A stretch of DNA of 64,000 bases from an uncultured Fluviicola sp. (GTDB taxonomy: Bacteria; Bacteroidota; Bacteroidia; Flavobacteriales; Crocinitomicaceae). This document shows, piece after piece, positions 36,440 through 44,388 of this stretch. The position numbers were made by a program, and so were the translations under genes. The DNA lies in the NCBI RefSeq assembly GCF_946478805.1, contig NZ_CAMLDC010000002.1, forward strand, positions 224,954 through 288,953, read 5' to 3'. Within the stretch, counting starts at the first letter, position 1. Each line of letters opens with the position of its first letter. The notes below the pieces were generated by a model. The model was not told where the DNA came from, did not search any database, and saw nothing but the letters and a program-made list of their open reading frames with translations.

Positions 36440-36769
36440 CTACTGCTGCATAGCACGGCATTCCTGCGCGCACTTCATACACATTTCAGCACATTCGCGG
36501 CAATGTTCATTGTCGTGTTTACCGCACTCCTTCGCACAACGCTCACAGAATTCCGAGCATAATGCACACATTTTAGCAGCGTCCTCACTTCCAAGGCTCA
36601 TCAATTGTGCTGCTGCATAACACATGGCACTGCATTCCATATCCAATTGTATACAGCGTGCCATCATTTCAACGTCTTTTTCCTGCAAACAGGATGATGC
36701 GCAATGATTGCAGATCGAAGCACAACTCAAACACGCGTCGATACAGCTTTTGTAATCGTGATAATTCAT
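36440..36769 (-). CDS. Cys-rich four-helix copper-storage protein (Csp/DUF326)
   Basis: A 109-residue protein with 19 cysteines in CxxC/CxxxC spacing along four helices (CIDACLSCASICNHC; CSEFCERCAKEC; CRECAEMCMKCAQEC). This is the DUF326/Csp pattern, in which cysteines line the core of a four-helix bundle and store many Cu(I) ions. There is no signal peptide, so it is of the cytosolic Csp3 kind. It stands alone between the SulP and DUF389 genes, about 7 kb from the copper operon. Confidence 0.9.
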   Translation of the reverse strand: MNYHDYKSCIDACLSCASICNHCASSCLQEKDVEMMARCIQLDMECSAMCYAAAQLMSLGSEDAAKMCALCSEFCERCAKECGKHDNEHCRECAEMCMKCAQECRAMQQ

Positions 36770-36890
36770 AACTCTTCATTTTTGAACGAGTCAAGAAGTT
36801 AAGGAAGAAATAACCGAAAGGCAAAAAATTTCACAATCGTTTAGAAAAATTAGCTTCTTCCACTAATTAGCGGATAAATAGCCTGCAGCC

Positions 36891-38219
36891 TTATTCAAGA
36901 ACCAATTTGATGGTATCTGATTTCGTTCGTGCCATCAACCAGGTGTACAATTGCTGACGTTGTGCAATTTTCAGGGGTTTACCTGTATTGACCACAACCA
37001 GGGTCAATGTATCCGGCTTCTTATCCGGATATTTTTCAATGATCCGGTCTGCACTGTAAGAACGAAAACCCGGAAGAAGAGCTTCCAGTTCGCCGGTTAG
37101 ATCGGGAATGACATTCAACATGCCAGTCCGGTTTACGGATTGAATTTTCAGTGAATCGCGTCTGAAAACGTCGTTGAGGATACTTGACCTGATCTGTTCC
37201 AGATCTATTTCCTGTTTTGAATTAAGCCCTTGCCTTACAAGCAATTCTGTATTTCCAAGATCATATGCTTTCAAGTTGTTCCGTATTGAATCGATCAGCA
37301 ATTCCGGCAGGTGTTTCCCGATGAGAAGCACATTGATCTTTGAAGGATTCTCGTCGTACCTGAAATTCCTGGAGACAACCAGTGCATTATCGAATTGAAA
37401 CTGCTCATCGACAAATTGTTTAGCCCTGCTTTCAAAAAGGCTTTTGTTAACAATGTTGTAGGTCAGGTAAATACTGGGAAGAATGGTAACGAATATGGTC
37501 AGTAGAATATACCTGGAAACTTTTCTTCCACGTTGGGGTTCTTCAAATGACTTCCGTTTGAACTTCATTAAACGTATGATCAGGAATGTACTGATACAGA
37601 TGAAAATGCTATTGATGCAATACAGGTACAATGCCCCGAAAAAGTAATAGTAATTGCCCGTTGCCAATCCAAAACCGGCTGTACACAACGGTGGCATCAA
37701 GGCTGTGGCAATAGCAACACCCGGAATTGCGTTGTTCTTTTCTTTCCGGGTTGCGGCAACCACTCCCGCAAGTCCGCCAAAAAAAGCGATAAAAACATCC
37801 CACAACGAAGGCGTGGTGCGTGCAAGAAGTTCACTTTGAGCTTCATCTATCGGGGTGATTAGGAAATAAATTGCAGAAGTCCCGATACTGATAATACTTG
37901 CAATAATGACATTCCGAAGTCCTTTTTTGACCAAATCAAAATCATCTGTTCCCATTCCAAGTCCAATTCCCATAATCGGTCCCATGAGCGGGGAAATCAG
38001 CATGGCGCCGATGATCACTGCCGTTGAGTTCATGTTCAAACCGATCGAAGCAACCAGGATAGCAAATATCAATGTCCAAAGATTGGCTCCCACGAAATCG
38101 GAGTTTCGTGTAATGGAATCAATTACTTTTTCTTCATCCGCCTGGTCATGACGCAAATTGAAGCGTCGAACGATCTTTTGTTTAAATACCTGGAGCCACT
38201 GTTTTTTTTCTACACTCAT
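36891..38219 (-). CDS. DUF389 membrane protein
   Basis: A 442-residue protein with the DUF389 core (about 50-230; NMNSTAVIIGAMLISPLMGPIMGIGLG and PLCTAGFGLATG), about six membrane helices, then a predicted extracytoplasmic or cytoplasmic C-terminal domain of about 190 residues rich in beta/alpha segments. The function of DUF389 is unknown. It starts 12 bp after the nhaA stop and is probably cotranscribed with it, hinting at ion or pH homeostasis. Confidence 0.85.
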   Translation of the reverse strand: MSVEKKQWLQVFKQKIVRRFNLRHDQADEEKVIDSITRNSDFVGANLWTLIFAILVASIGLNMNSTAVIIGAMLISPLMGPIMGIGLGMGTDDFDLVKKGLRNVIIASIISIGTSAIYFLITPIDEAQSELLARTTPSLWDVFIAFFGGLAGVVAATRKEKNNAIPGVAIATALMPPLCTAGFGLATGNYYYFFGALYLYCINSIFICISTFLIIRLMKFKRKSFEEPQRGRKVSRYILLTIFVTILPSIYLTYNIVNKSLFESRAKQFVDEQFQFDNALVVSRNFRYDENPSKINVLLIGKHLPELLIDSIRNNLKAYDLGNTELLVRQGLNSKQEIDLEQIRSSILNDVFRRDSLKIQSVNRTGMLNVIPDLTGELEALLPGFRSYSADRIIEKYPDKKPDTLTLVVVNTGKPLKIAQRQQLYTWLMARTKSDTIKLVLE

Positions 38220-38231
38220 ACAGATAGAAAG

Positions 38232-39560
38232 TTACTGTTTCAAATCGGTGTTTTTACTTTTTTTCGAAAGTTTAAGTAATAAAATCCCGGTAACACCGGC
38301 AACAAATGAGGCGGTCAGGATACCGTATTTCGCCTGGTCCGTGTAGAGCGGATTGGTAAATGCAAGTCCGGTAACAAATAACGACATGGTAAACCCAACA
38401 CCCGCCAAAACGGCAACTCCGGTCACATGCATCCAGTTGGATCTTTCCGGTAATTCCGAAATATTTAACCTCACCGCCAGCCATGTAAAGGAGAATACAC
38501 CTACAAACTTGCCTGCCAATAGCCCGACGATGATCCCCAGGCTGACCGGATTCCCCAGTGATGAAAAAAAGTCTCCGTGAATGATAATTCCCGCGTTCGA
38601 TAATGCAAACAAAGGCATGATCACAAAGGCAACCCACGGATGCAGTTTATCTTCAATTTTCTGCAGGGGTGTTTCGGCATCCAGGCATCTTTTCTTGATG
38701 GATTGAATGATATCATGCTGTTCAGGTGTAGTCAGTGAACTATTCAACGGGATCTGTTCTTCGAAATCGTCCAGGTGAAGTTTGGTCTTTTTAGCGAATT
38801 CATCTTCGTTGATCTTTGTTCGGGCCGGAATCGTAAATGCCACCAATACTCCGGCAATAGTAGCGTGGACCCCTGAAAAAAGGAATCCCACCCAAACCAC
38901 TATACCAAGCACCAAATAAAAAAACATGCTGCGGATCCCGAGAATATTTCCAACTGCAAGAACAAGTAAAAATACACCCGCAATCAGGAGCGGCATCCAT
39001 GCGATCTGGGCCGTATAGAAAAAAGCAATCACCAAAACCGCCCCCAGGTCATCTGCAACTGCAAGGGCCGATAGAAACACTTTTACCGAGGAAGGAATAT
39101 GTCGTCCGGCCAACGACAGGAGTCCCAAAGCAAATGCGATATCCGTCGCCATCGGGATTCCCCAACCTTTGGAACTGTCAGAACCAATATTTACCAGCAA
39201 ATAGATCACCGCCGGAACAATCATCCCACCCAATGCCGCAATCATAGGAAGTGAAGCCTTTTTCGCCGTTGACAGTTCGCCCGCCATAAATTCGCGTTTT
39301 AACTCCAGTCCTATCACAAAAAAGAACAAGGCCATTAACCCGTCATTGATCCATACATGCAAGGGGACATCCAATCCTTGCCCGTTAAAACTAACCGCGA
39401 AATGCGTTTCCCACAATTCATGATACGATTCACTCCAGGAAGAGTTTGCCCAAAAGATGGCAGCTACCACACTTATAAACAAAACAATGCCTCCTGTATA
39501 TTCACGGTGAATGAAGCGATTGACAGGTTTTAAGATATAATCAATAGGAGATTTTGCCAT
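38232..39560 (-). CDS. nhaA: Na+/H+ antiporter NhaA
   Basis: A 442-residue antiporter with about twelve membrane helices and the NhaA hallmarks: NDGLMALFFFVIGLELKREF near the start, the essential aspartate pair in LAVADDLGAVLVIAFFY, and the late GVGFTMSLFVTGLAF. It exchanges cytoplasmic Na+ for external H+. It contains a loop insertion (about 270-310, acidic) usual in Bacteroidota members. It leads a two-gene operon with the DUF389 gene. Confidence 0.94.
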   Translation of the reverse strand: MAKSPIDYILKPVNRFIHREYTGGIVLFISVVAAIFWANSSWSESYHELWETHFAVSFNGQGLDVPLHVWINDGLMALFFFVIGLELKREFMAGELSTAKKASLPMIAALGGMIVPAVIYLLVNIGSDSSKGWGIPMATDIAFALGLLSLAGRHIPSSVKVFLSALAVADDLGAVLVIAFFYTAQIAWMPLLIAGVFLLVLAVGNILGIRSMFFYLVLGIVVWVGFLFSGVHATIAGVLVAFTIPARTKINEDEFAKKTKLHLDDFEEQIPLNSSLTTPEQHDIIQSIKKRCLDAETPLQKIEDKLHPWVAFVIMPLFALSNAGIIIHGDFFSSLGNPVSLGIIVGLLAGKFVGVFSFTWLAVRLNISELPERSNWMHVTGVAVLAGVGFTMSLFVTGLAFTNPLYTDQAKYGILTASFVAGVTGILLLKLSKKSKNTDLKQ

Positions 39561-39860
39561 GACGGTTTCTTTGCGAAAAAGATATTTTTAAAACCATTAA
39601 AGATACACATATTTTCTCCTTTTTCTCTGGGAATTCCCATGAAGAGTTTCCTGCCCAAGCGATACTTATCATCTTCAGAATTAAACCGAAATTAATCATC
39701 AAAACTATTAGTAGATGTATTTTTTCATTTTTGGTCATTCGATTCTAAAATTTAGGTAAGTACTTGAAGCGATGTCAGTAGGCTTCAATTGAAATCAACT
39801 GTAAATTTTGAAAAAAGAACGAAAAGCGCTAATATGAATCAGTTTAAAAAAAAATCAATT
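39561..39860. other. Intergenic stretch between nhaA and hxlR-type gene
   Basis: AT-rich, with poly-T and poly-A tracts. It should carry the nhaA promoter and the end of the HxlR-type gene. I see no convincing gene, hairpin or repeat in it. Confidence 0.4.
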
Positions 39861-40268
39861 CTAATCAATAATCGCATTCAGTTCTTTTATTGCATTTTCA
39901 ATAAAACCTTCTTTGTTCTTTTTAACTTCCTTCAGGAGCTCTTTTTGCGCATCCGGTAGAACCGTATATTTTTCCGCCCATAAGTTTATCTCAATCAGTA
40001 AGGGAAGTAAATCAATCCCCTTCCCGGTGAGTTGATACAACACTTTTGCTTTGCTTTCCGGATGTGACAATTTAGTAATCAGTCCGTTTTCTTCCATTGC
40101 CTGTAATCGGGCAGCAAGGATATTCGTTGCTATTTTTTCTTCCGATTTTAGAAAATCACCATATGTACATTGCTTGGCAAATATCAAATCCCTAATAATC
40201 AGAAGGGACCATTTATCTCCCCAGATATCAAGTGAAGAACTAACCGGACAATCGGATCTTTTTTTCAT
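39861..40268 (-). CDS. HxlR-family transcriptional regulator
   Basis: From the ATG at 40268 it is 135 residues with a winged helix of HxlR type: start KKRSDCPVSSSLDIWGDKW with the family's conserved Cys near the N-terminus, then LIIRDLIF and LAARLQAMEENGLI. Many HxlR proteins sense electrophiles or quinones through that cysteine. It is divergent from an SDR/MDR oxidoreductase pair, with palindromic operators between, so it most likely controls them and itself. Confidence 0.9.
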   Translation of the reverse strand: MKKRSDCPVSSSLDIWGDKWSLLIIRDLIFAKQCTYGDFLKSEEKIATNILAARLQAMEENGLITKLSHPESKAKVLYQLTGKGIDLLPLLIEINLWAEKYTVLPDAQKELLKEVKKNKEGFIENAIKELNAIID

Positions 40269-40287
40269 GTGTATTGAAAAGTTTTTT

Positions 40288-40342
40288 AATTCACTTGCAT
40301 TTAACAAGTGAATTAGTATATTTACACTTGCAAAATGCAAGT
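40288..40342. promoter_or_regulatory. Twin palindromic operators between hxlR-type gene and SDR gene
   Basis: Palindrome 1 (40288-40314) has perfect 10-bp arms, AATTCACTTG and CAAGTGAATT, around 7 bp. Palindrome 2 (40326-40342) has 7-bp arms, ACTTGCA and TGCAAGT, around 3 bp. Both share CACTTGCA, also seen as CACTTGCA at the inner edge of palindrome 1. They are the natural binding sites for the divergent HxlR regulator. Confidence 0.65.
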
Positions 40343-40366
40343 AAAAATACAAATTAATCAGATACT

Positions 40367-41134
40367 ATGAAAATTCAAGGAAAAACAATACTGATTACAG
40401 GTGGTGCTTCAGGAATCGGATTAGAGGCGGCAAAACAGTTTATGACTCTTGGAGCTAAAGTTATTATCACCGGAAGAACCCAGCTGAAATTGGATGAGGC
40501 AAAAAGATTATATCCCGAATTAATAACGATCCAAAGCGACATAGCGAATCCGAACGAAAACAGTTCACTTTTTGACCAAGTGAAAGAAATGGGAGGAATA
40601 GATATCTTGTATAACAATGCCGGTGTTTTGAGTCCTCCGGCAAATCTCGGTATTGCAGACGACAAACATTACACTATCGCAAAATATGAGATCGACATCA
40701 ATTACCTGGGGGTGATCCACCTGAACAACTTGTTCATGGAAATGCTTCAATCGAGACCGGAAAGTGCGATCATCAATACAACATCCATCCTAAGTTACGT
40801 ACCTTCCTTAATTGAATCAACTTATTCTGCTTCAAAAGTAGCGCTGCGGTTTTATACCGAAATTTTACGTGCGCATCTCAAGGCGCTAAACAGTAACTTA
40901 AAAATATTCGAATTACTGCCACCCGTCGTTTCCACTGAAATGACCGCAGCAAGAACCGGTAAAAAAATTACTCCGGAAAAATTAGTCAAGGCACTTATTT
41001 CAGGGATTCAAAAAGATCGTTACACCATTCGTGTGGGAGACACCAGGTTAATTTATTTTTTCAACCGATTTTCTCCTAAATTAACCTTCGGATTAGTCAA
41101 TCCTAAGGCAACGAATCAATTATTGAAAGCATAA
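40367..41134 (+). CDS. Short-chain dehydrogenase/reductase (DltE-like)
   Basis: A 255-residue classical SDR with the cofactor motif T11-G-G-A-S-G-I-G18, NNAG near 83-86, and catalytic S140, Y153 and K157 (STYSASKVAL). Arg37 after the second strand suggests NADP(H). It reduces or oxidises an unknown carbonyl/alcohol substrate. It lies 12 bp before the MDR oxidoreductase gene and downstream of the HxlR operators, which suggests a role in detoxifying reactive carbonyls or quinones (inference). Confidence 0.9.
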   Translation: MKIQGKTILITGGASGIGLEAAKQFMTLGAKVIITGRTQLKLDEAKRLYPELITIQSDIANPNENSSLFDQVKEMGGIDILYNNAGVLSPPANLGIADDKHYTIAKYEIDINYLGVIHLNNLFMEMLQSRPESAIINTTSILSYVPSLIESTYSASKVALRFYTEILRAHLKALNSNLKIFELLPPVVSTEMTAARTGKKITPEKLVKALISGIQKDRYTIRVGDTRLIYFFNRFSPKLTFGLVNPKATNQLLKA

Positions 41135-41145
41135 ATCGATATAAA

Positions 41146-42147
41146 ATGAAAGCATTCACTCTAAACCGTTATGGTAAAAACGAAAAACTACAATTGACAG
41201 ATGTGGCTGAACCTATTGTAACGGAAAATGACGTTTTGGTAGAAGTTCACGCCGCCGGATTAAACCTGCTGGATTCCAAAATTAAGTCGGGAGAATTCAA
41301 GTTGCTCCTGCCTTACAAACACCCGGTAATACTCGGACATGACGTTGCGGGAATTGTAACTAAAGTGGGGGCAAAAGTGACGAAGTTTAAGGTTGGTGAC
41401 GAAGTATATTCCCGGCCTTCAGACTTCCGGATCGGGACCTTTGCAGAATTCATTGCCATCAACCAGGACGATGTTGCTCATAAACCCAAGAATATTTCCA
41501 TGGAAGAAGCGGCATCCATTCCTTTGGTCGCTCTGACCGTTTGGCAAGCTCTGGTTGAAAGGGCAAATCTTAAGAAAGGACAAAAAATCTTCATTCAGGC
41601 CGGTTCGGGAGGAGTTGGAACCATTGCCATTCAGCTGGCAAAACATCTTGGGGCAACTGTTGCCACGACAGCCAGTGAGAAAAGTTTTGATTTACTCAAA
41701 AGCCTTGGGGCAGATATACTGGTAGATTACAAAAAACAGGATTTTGAAGATGTCTTGAAAGATTACGATGTCGCCCTGAACAGCCAGGACAAAAAGACAT
41801 TGGAGAAATCAATCCGGATTGTAAAACCCAATGGAAAGATCATTTCTTTATCCGGTCCGCCAACTCCTGAATTTGCCAAAGCGATTAAAGCCTCCTGGTT
41901 TGTGAAAATTATTTTTTCACTGATCAGTTCCGGTATCCGAAAAATGGCAAAGAAAAGGAATGTTGGATATTCTTTTCTCTTTATGAGAGCTGAAGGAAAC
42001 CAGTTACAGGAAATTACCGGACTGATCGAATCCGGCAGTATCAAACCTGTCTTAGATAAAGTATTTCCATTTGAACAAACCAACGAAGCTCTGTCGTATG
42101 TTGAAAGCGGCCGTGCAAAAGGGAAAGTTGTTTTGAAGATAAAATAG
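41146..42147 (+). CDS. Zinc-free MDR quinone oxidoreductase / NADP-dependent alcohol dehydrogenase-like
   Basis: A 333-residue medium-chain dehydrogenase with GHDVAGIVTKVGAKV in the catalytic domain and a Rossmann motif AGSGGVGTIAIQLAKHLGA at about 152-170. The zinc-binding Cys/His ligands are absent, as in quinone oxidoreductases (Qor/AdhP-like). It uses NADPH to reduce quinones or enones. It is cotranscribed with the preceding SDR gene and ends at a strong terminator. Confidence 0.9.
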   Translation: MKAFTLNRYGKNEKLQLTDVAEPIVTENDVLVEVHAAGLNLLDSKIKSGEFKLLLPYKHPVILGHDVAGIVTKVGAKVTKFKVGDEVYSRPSDFRIGTFAEFIAINQDDVAHKPKNISMEEAASIPLVALTVWQALVERANLKKGQKIFIQAGSGGVGTIAIQLAKHLGATVATTASEKSFDLLKSLGADILVDYKKQDFEDVLKDYDVALNSQDKKTLEKSIRIVKPNGKIISLSGPPTPEFAKAIKASWFVKIIFSLISSGIRKMAKKRNVGYSFLFMRAEGNQLQEITGLIESGSIKPVLDKVFPFEQTNEALSYVESGRAKGKVVLKIK

Positions 42148-42180
42148 TTTGTTTCTTCCAACAAAAATGCAATGAAACAA

Positions 42181-42211
42181 AAAAGTCCGGCAGAAATTCC
42201 GGACTTTTTTT
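42181..42211 (+). terminator. Terminator after the oxidoreductase pair
   Basis: AAAAGTCCGG (42181-42190) pairs perfectly with CCGGACTTTT (42199-42208), followed by T3 more; loop of 8 bases. Confidence 0.85.
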
Positions 42212-42283
42212 GTAACTCAATTATTTATTGGATGATTCGGAGCGCTTGCTATATACAGAAACATTCGATTCCGTAAAAACACG

Positions 42284-42769
42284 CTACTCACAACCATTTT
42301 CAGAACATTCACCTGAACTTGAACAAGATTCCGAACCTGTTGTTGCACATTCGGTTGTTTTTGTTGAAGTGGCTGAACTGTATTTCGAATACTCGAAATA
42401 GCCAAGGAAACTTAAACTGAGAACCAAACCAATCCAAAAGATTGCCTTTGATCTTTTTACCCTGCGCTTTTCTTTATCCGTTGGGGCGCAATCACATGAA
42501 TTTCCTGTATTGCAAGTATACTTCGGAAGCACATAGAGTGAATAATAAGATATGGTGAACGAAACTGCGCTAATCGCAATTAACAGCGGTTCTAATACGT
42601 TCATGACCGGTGAATTGGCAATCGTTGCGGAAGAAACACCAAATAGTGATGCTACCGGGCTTGCACAAACGCCAACGCAGGCACCGCTTTTACAACAAGC
42701 CAATAAAACCGGGGCTGAAGAGGTTAATCCGCCGGTTATAGTTGTCCAGATGGTTCTTTTTGCTTTCAT
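42284..42769 (-). CDS. MerT-like Cys-rich membrane protein
   Basis: A 161-residue membrane protein with about three helices. The first carries an adjacent pair C25-C26 plus C31 and C35 (LLACCKSGACVGVCASP). The second begins NVLEPLLIAISAVSF and ends in a Cys-containing loop (YTCNTGNSCDC), the layout of mercuric transporter MerT. A Cys-rich tail follows the last helix (C-x6-C-x5-C-x4-C). It probably moves a thiophilic metal ion across the inner membrane; the ion is unknown and no MerR or MerA gene is seen. It lies 3 bp after a Cys-rich exported protein gene. Confidence 0.62.
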   Translation of the reverse strand: MKAKRTIWTTITGGLTSSAPVLLACCKSGACVGVCASPVASLFGVSSATIANSPVMNVLEPLLIAISAVSFTISYYSLYVLPKYTCNTGNSCDCAPTDKEKRRVKRSKAIFWIGLVLSLSFLGYFEYSKYSSATSTKTTECATTGSESCSSSGECSENGCE

Positions 42770-42772
42770 TTA

Positions 42773-43009
42773 TTAGTGTGTGGTAGTCTGAGGGGTATTA
42801 CATTCCGACTTACATTTTTTATTTTTTGAGTCGCAGGAAGAAGCGGTACATTTTTCGCCGCATTTTTCACATGTTTTGTCTTTACATTTTCCTTTGGAAC
42901 ATTCTTTTTTTGTGCACTTCTTTTCACATGTTGAAGTATTCGGTTCCTGGGCAATGCTTGAAAGCGCGACCAAAAGTACGGCAGCAGATGATAAAATTAT
43001 TCTTTTCAT
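42773..43009 (-). CDS. Exported Cys-rich metallothionein-like peptide
   Basis: A 78-residue protein with a clear signal peptide (KRIILSSAAVLLVALSSIAQ) and a mature part of about 57 residues holding 10 cysteines and many lysines (TCEKKCTKKECSKGKC; TCEKCGEKCTASSC). I know no named family, but the composition is that of a metal-sequestering peptide. It precedes the MerT-like gene by 3 bp and is divergent from a two-component system, with the shared operator region between. Confidence 0.7.
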   Translation of the reverse strand: MKRIILSSAAVLLVALSSIAQEPNTSTCEKKCTKKECSKGKCKDKTCEKCGEKCTASSCDSKNKKCKSECNTPQTTTH

Positions 43010-43030
43010 GTTGTATGATATTAGTTGCTA

Positions 43031-43038
43031 CAAAACTA
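43031..43038 (-). promoter_or_regulatory. -7 element for the Cys-rich/MerT-like genes
   Basis: The minus strand reads TAGTTTTG, matching TAnnTTTG, about 22 bases before the start codon at 43009. The GTTA repeat array lies just upstream, where a -33 element would be. Confidence 0.45.
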
Positions 43039-43060
43039 TCATGTGCTTCCTGCATACGGT

Positions 43061-43097
43061 GTTAGTCACTCGTTATTGTCGTGTTAATGACTTGTTA
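43061..43097. promoter_or_regulatory. Four GTTA half-sites at 11-bp spacing (response-regulator operator)
   Basis: GTTA occurs at 43061, 43072, 43083 and 43094, each exactly 11 bp apart; the surrounding pairs TGTTAGTCACTCGTTAT and TGTTAATGACTTGTTAA are also direct repeats. One-turn spaced direct repeats are how OmpR-type regulators bind, and one is encoded in the adjoining operon. Confidence 0.65.
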
Positions 43098-43124
43098 ACA
43101 GTAGAGAACAGGAATATTTTAGCC

Positions 43125-43132
43125 TACTTTTG
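43125..43132 (+). promoter_or_regulatory. -7 element of the two-component operon
   Basis: TACTTTTG matches TAnnTTTG and ends only 5 bases before the ATG at 43138, so the transcript would be leaderless or nearly so. Confidence 0.45.
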
Positions 43133-43137
43133 ACTTC

Positions 43138-44388
43138 ATGAAGCAACGTACCAGAACATTCCTTCTTCCAACATTGGCTCTTTTTGCGCTATTGGTAATA
43201 CAGGTTGTCTGGATCTTTCAACTGGTGAGCAGCAAAGAACGCATATTCAATGAAAAAGCAACCATGGCCATTTCGGGAACCGTGAATGCTTTAAACAATG
43301 ACCGGGAACTTTGCTCCAATATGGGAGGCATGTGCCGGGGTGAAGTGATGCAAAACTGTCCTTTGCGGTTATCACATACGGACAAACGAAAGATTGATTC
43401 CGTATTAAAACAACAGTTGGAGTACTACCAGTTAAAAACGAACTACTCCCTGATCATTTCAAAAAATGGAAAAACCATTTCCAAAACCCGGATCAGCGAC
43501 AATGTCAACAATAAATACATCAAAAAACTAGCTGTTAACGGCGGAAGAGATGAGATCGAATTTCAATTGTCCCTGCCGGGAAAATACAGCTATATAACCA
43601 AAGAAATCGGATTGCTTTTTTCAGCTTCTATCGCATTGATCGTTCTCATTTCCATCTTTTACATGAAAACCATCATTTCTTACCGGAAAGAAAAATTGCT
43701 TTCCCAACGAACTACTGATTTTCTGAATACCATCACCCACGAGTTCAATACTCCACTGACAAATATCGGGCTGGCATCCAAAATGTTGCAGAAAACCGGG
43801 ACGGATGATCCAAACAAATCAGGAACATACTTTGAAATTATCCGGAGTGAAAATGAAAAGCTAAAATCCCAGGTTGCTGACATTTTGAATATGACTGCAC
43901 TGGAAAAAGGCGAGTTACTCCTTAACAGGGAAACGATCGATATGCACAAACTTCTGAATGAACGCCTGCATTGCTTTTCCGTACGGTTAGAAAAATTGAA
44001 CTTTCAGGTTCACTTGCACTTAACGGCAGAAAACAGCCTGATTTCCGGTGACGCAGTATTGCTTTCGAATGCTGTCAACAACCTGATCGATAACGCCCTG
44101 AAATACTCACCCGATACCCGTGAATTGACTATTACCACGTTTAACCAGGCGCATACTCTCTGCATTGAATTTGCCGATAAAGGAATCGGGATAGCCCCGG
44201 AAAACCATCCGTTGATTTTTCAGAATTATTTTCGGGTGAATACCGGGAATATCCATAACGTAAAAGGATTCGGGATCGGACTGGCATATGTGCAGAAAGT
44301 AATCGAACTGCACCAGGGTAAAACACAGGTCAGAAGCGAGTTGGGACAAGGCACCACATTTAGTATTGTTTTACCTTATTTGAAATGA
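43138..44388 (+). CDS. Membrane sensor histidine kinase, metal-linked
   Basis: A 416-residue kinase with two membrane helices (about 8-30 and 157-178) enclosing a periplasmic domain that carries C59, M62, M65, C66, M71 and C74 (ELCSNMGGMCRGEVMQNCP). The HisKA box is NTITHEFNTPL with H201, followed by a HATPase with NNLIDNALKYS, DKGIGI and GFGIGLAY. There is no HAMP domain. The Cys/Met cluster and the divergent metal-binding genes suggest sensing of a soft metal ion in the periplasm (inference). Its stop overlaps the regulator start. Confidence 0.9.
   Translation: MKQRTRTFLLPTLALFALLVIQVVWIFQLVSSKERIFNEKATMAISGTVNALNNDRELCSNMGGMCRGEVMQNCPLRLSHTDKRKIDSVLKQQLEYYQLKTNYSLIISKNGKTISKTRISDNVNNKYIKKLAVNGGRDEIEFQLSLPGKYSYITKEIGLLFSASIALIVLISIFYMKTIISYRKEKLLSQRTTDFLNTITHEFNTPLTNIGLASKMLQKTGTDDPNKSGTYFEIIRSENEKLKSQVADILNMTALEKGELLLNRETIDMHKLLNERLHCFSVRLEKLNFQVHLHLTAENSLISGDAVLLSNAVNNLIDNALKYSPDTRELTITTFNQAHTLCIEFADKGIGIAPENHPLIFQNYFRVNTGNIHNVKGFGIGLAYVQKVIELHQGKTQVRSELGQGTTFSIVLPYLK

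Noticed and set aside
39541..39738. 65-codon minus-strand frame upstream of nhaA
   Set aside because: It overlaps the start of nhaA, has no recognisable features and would cover the nhaA promoter.
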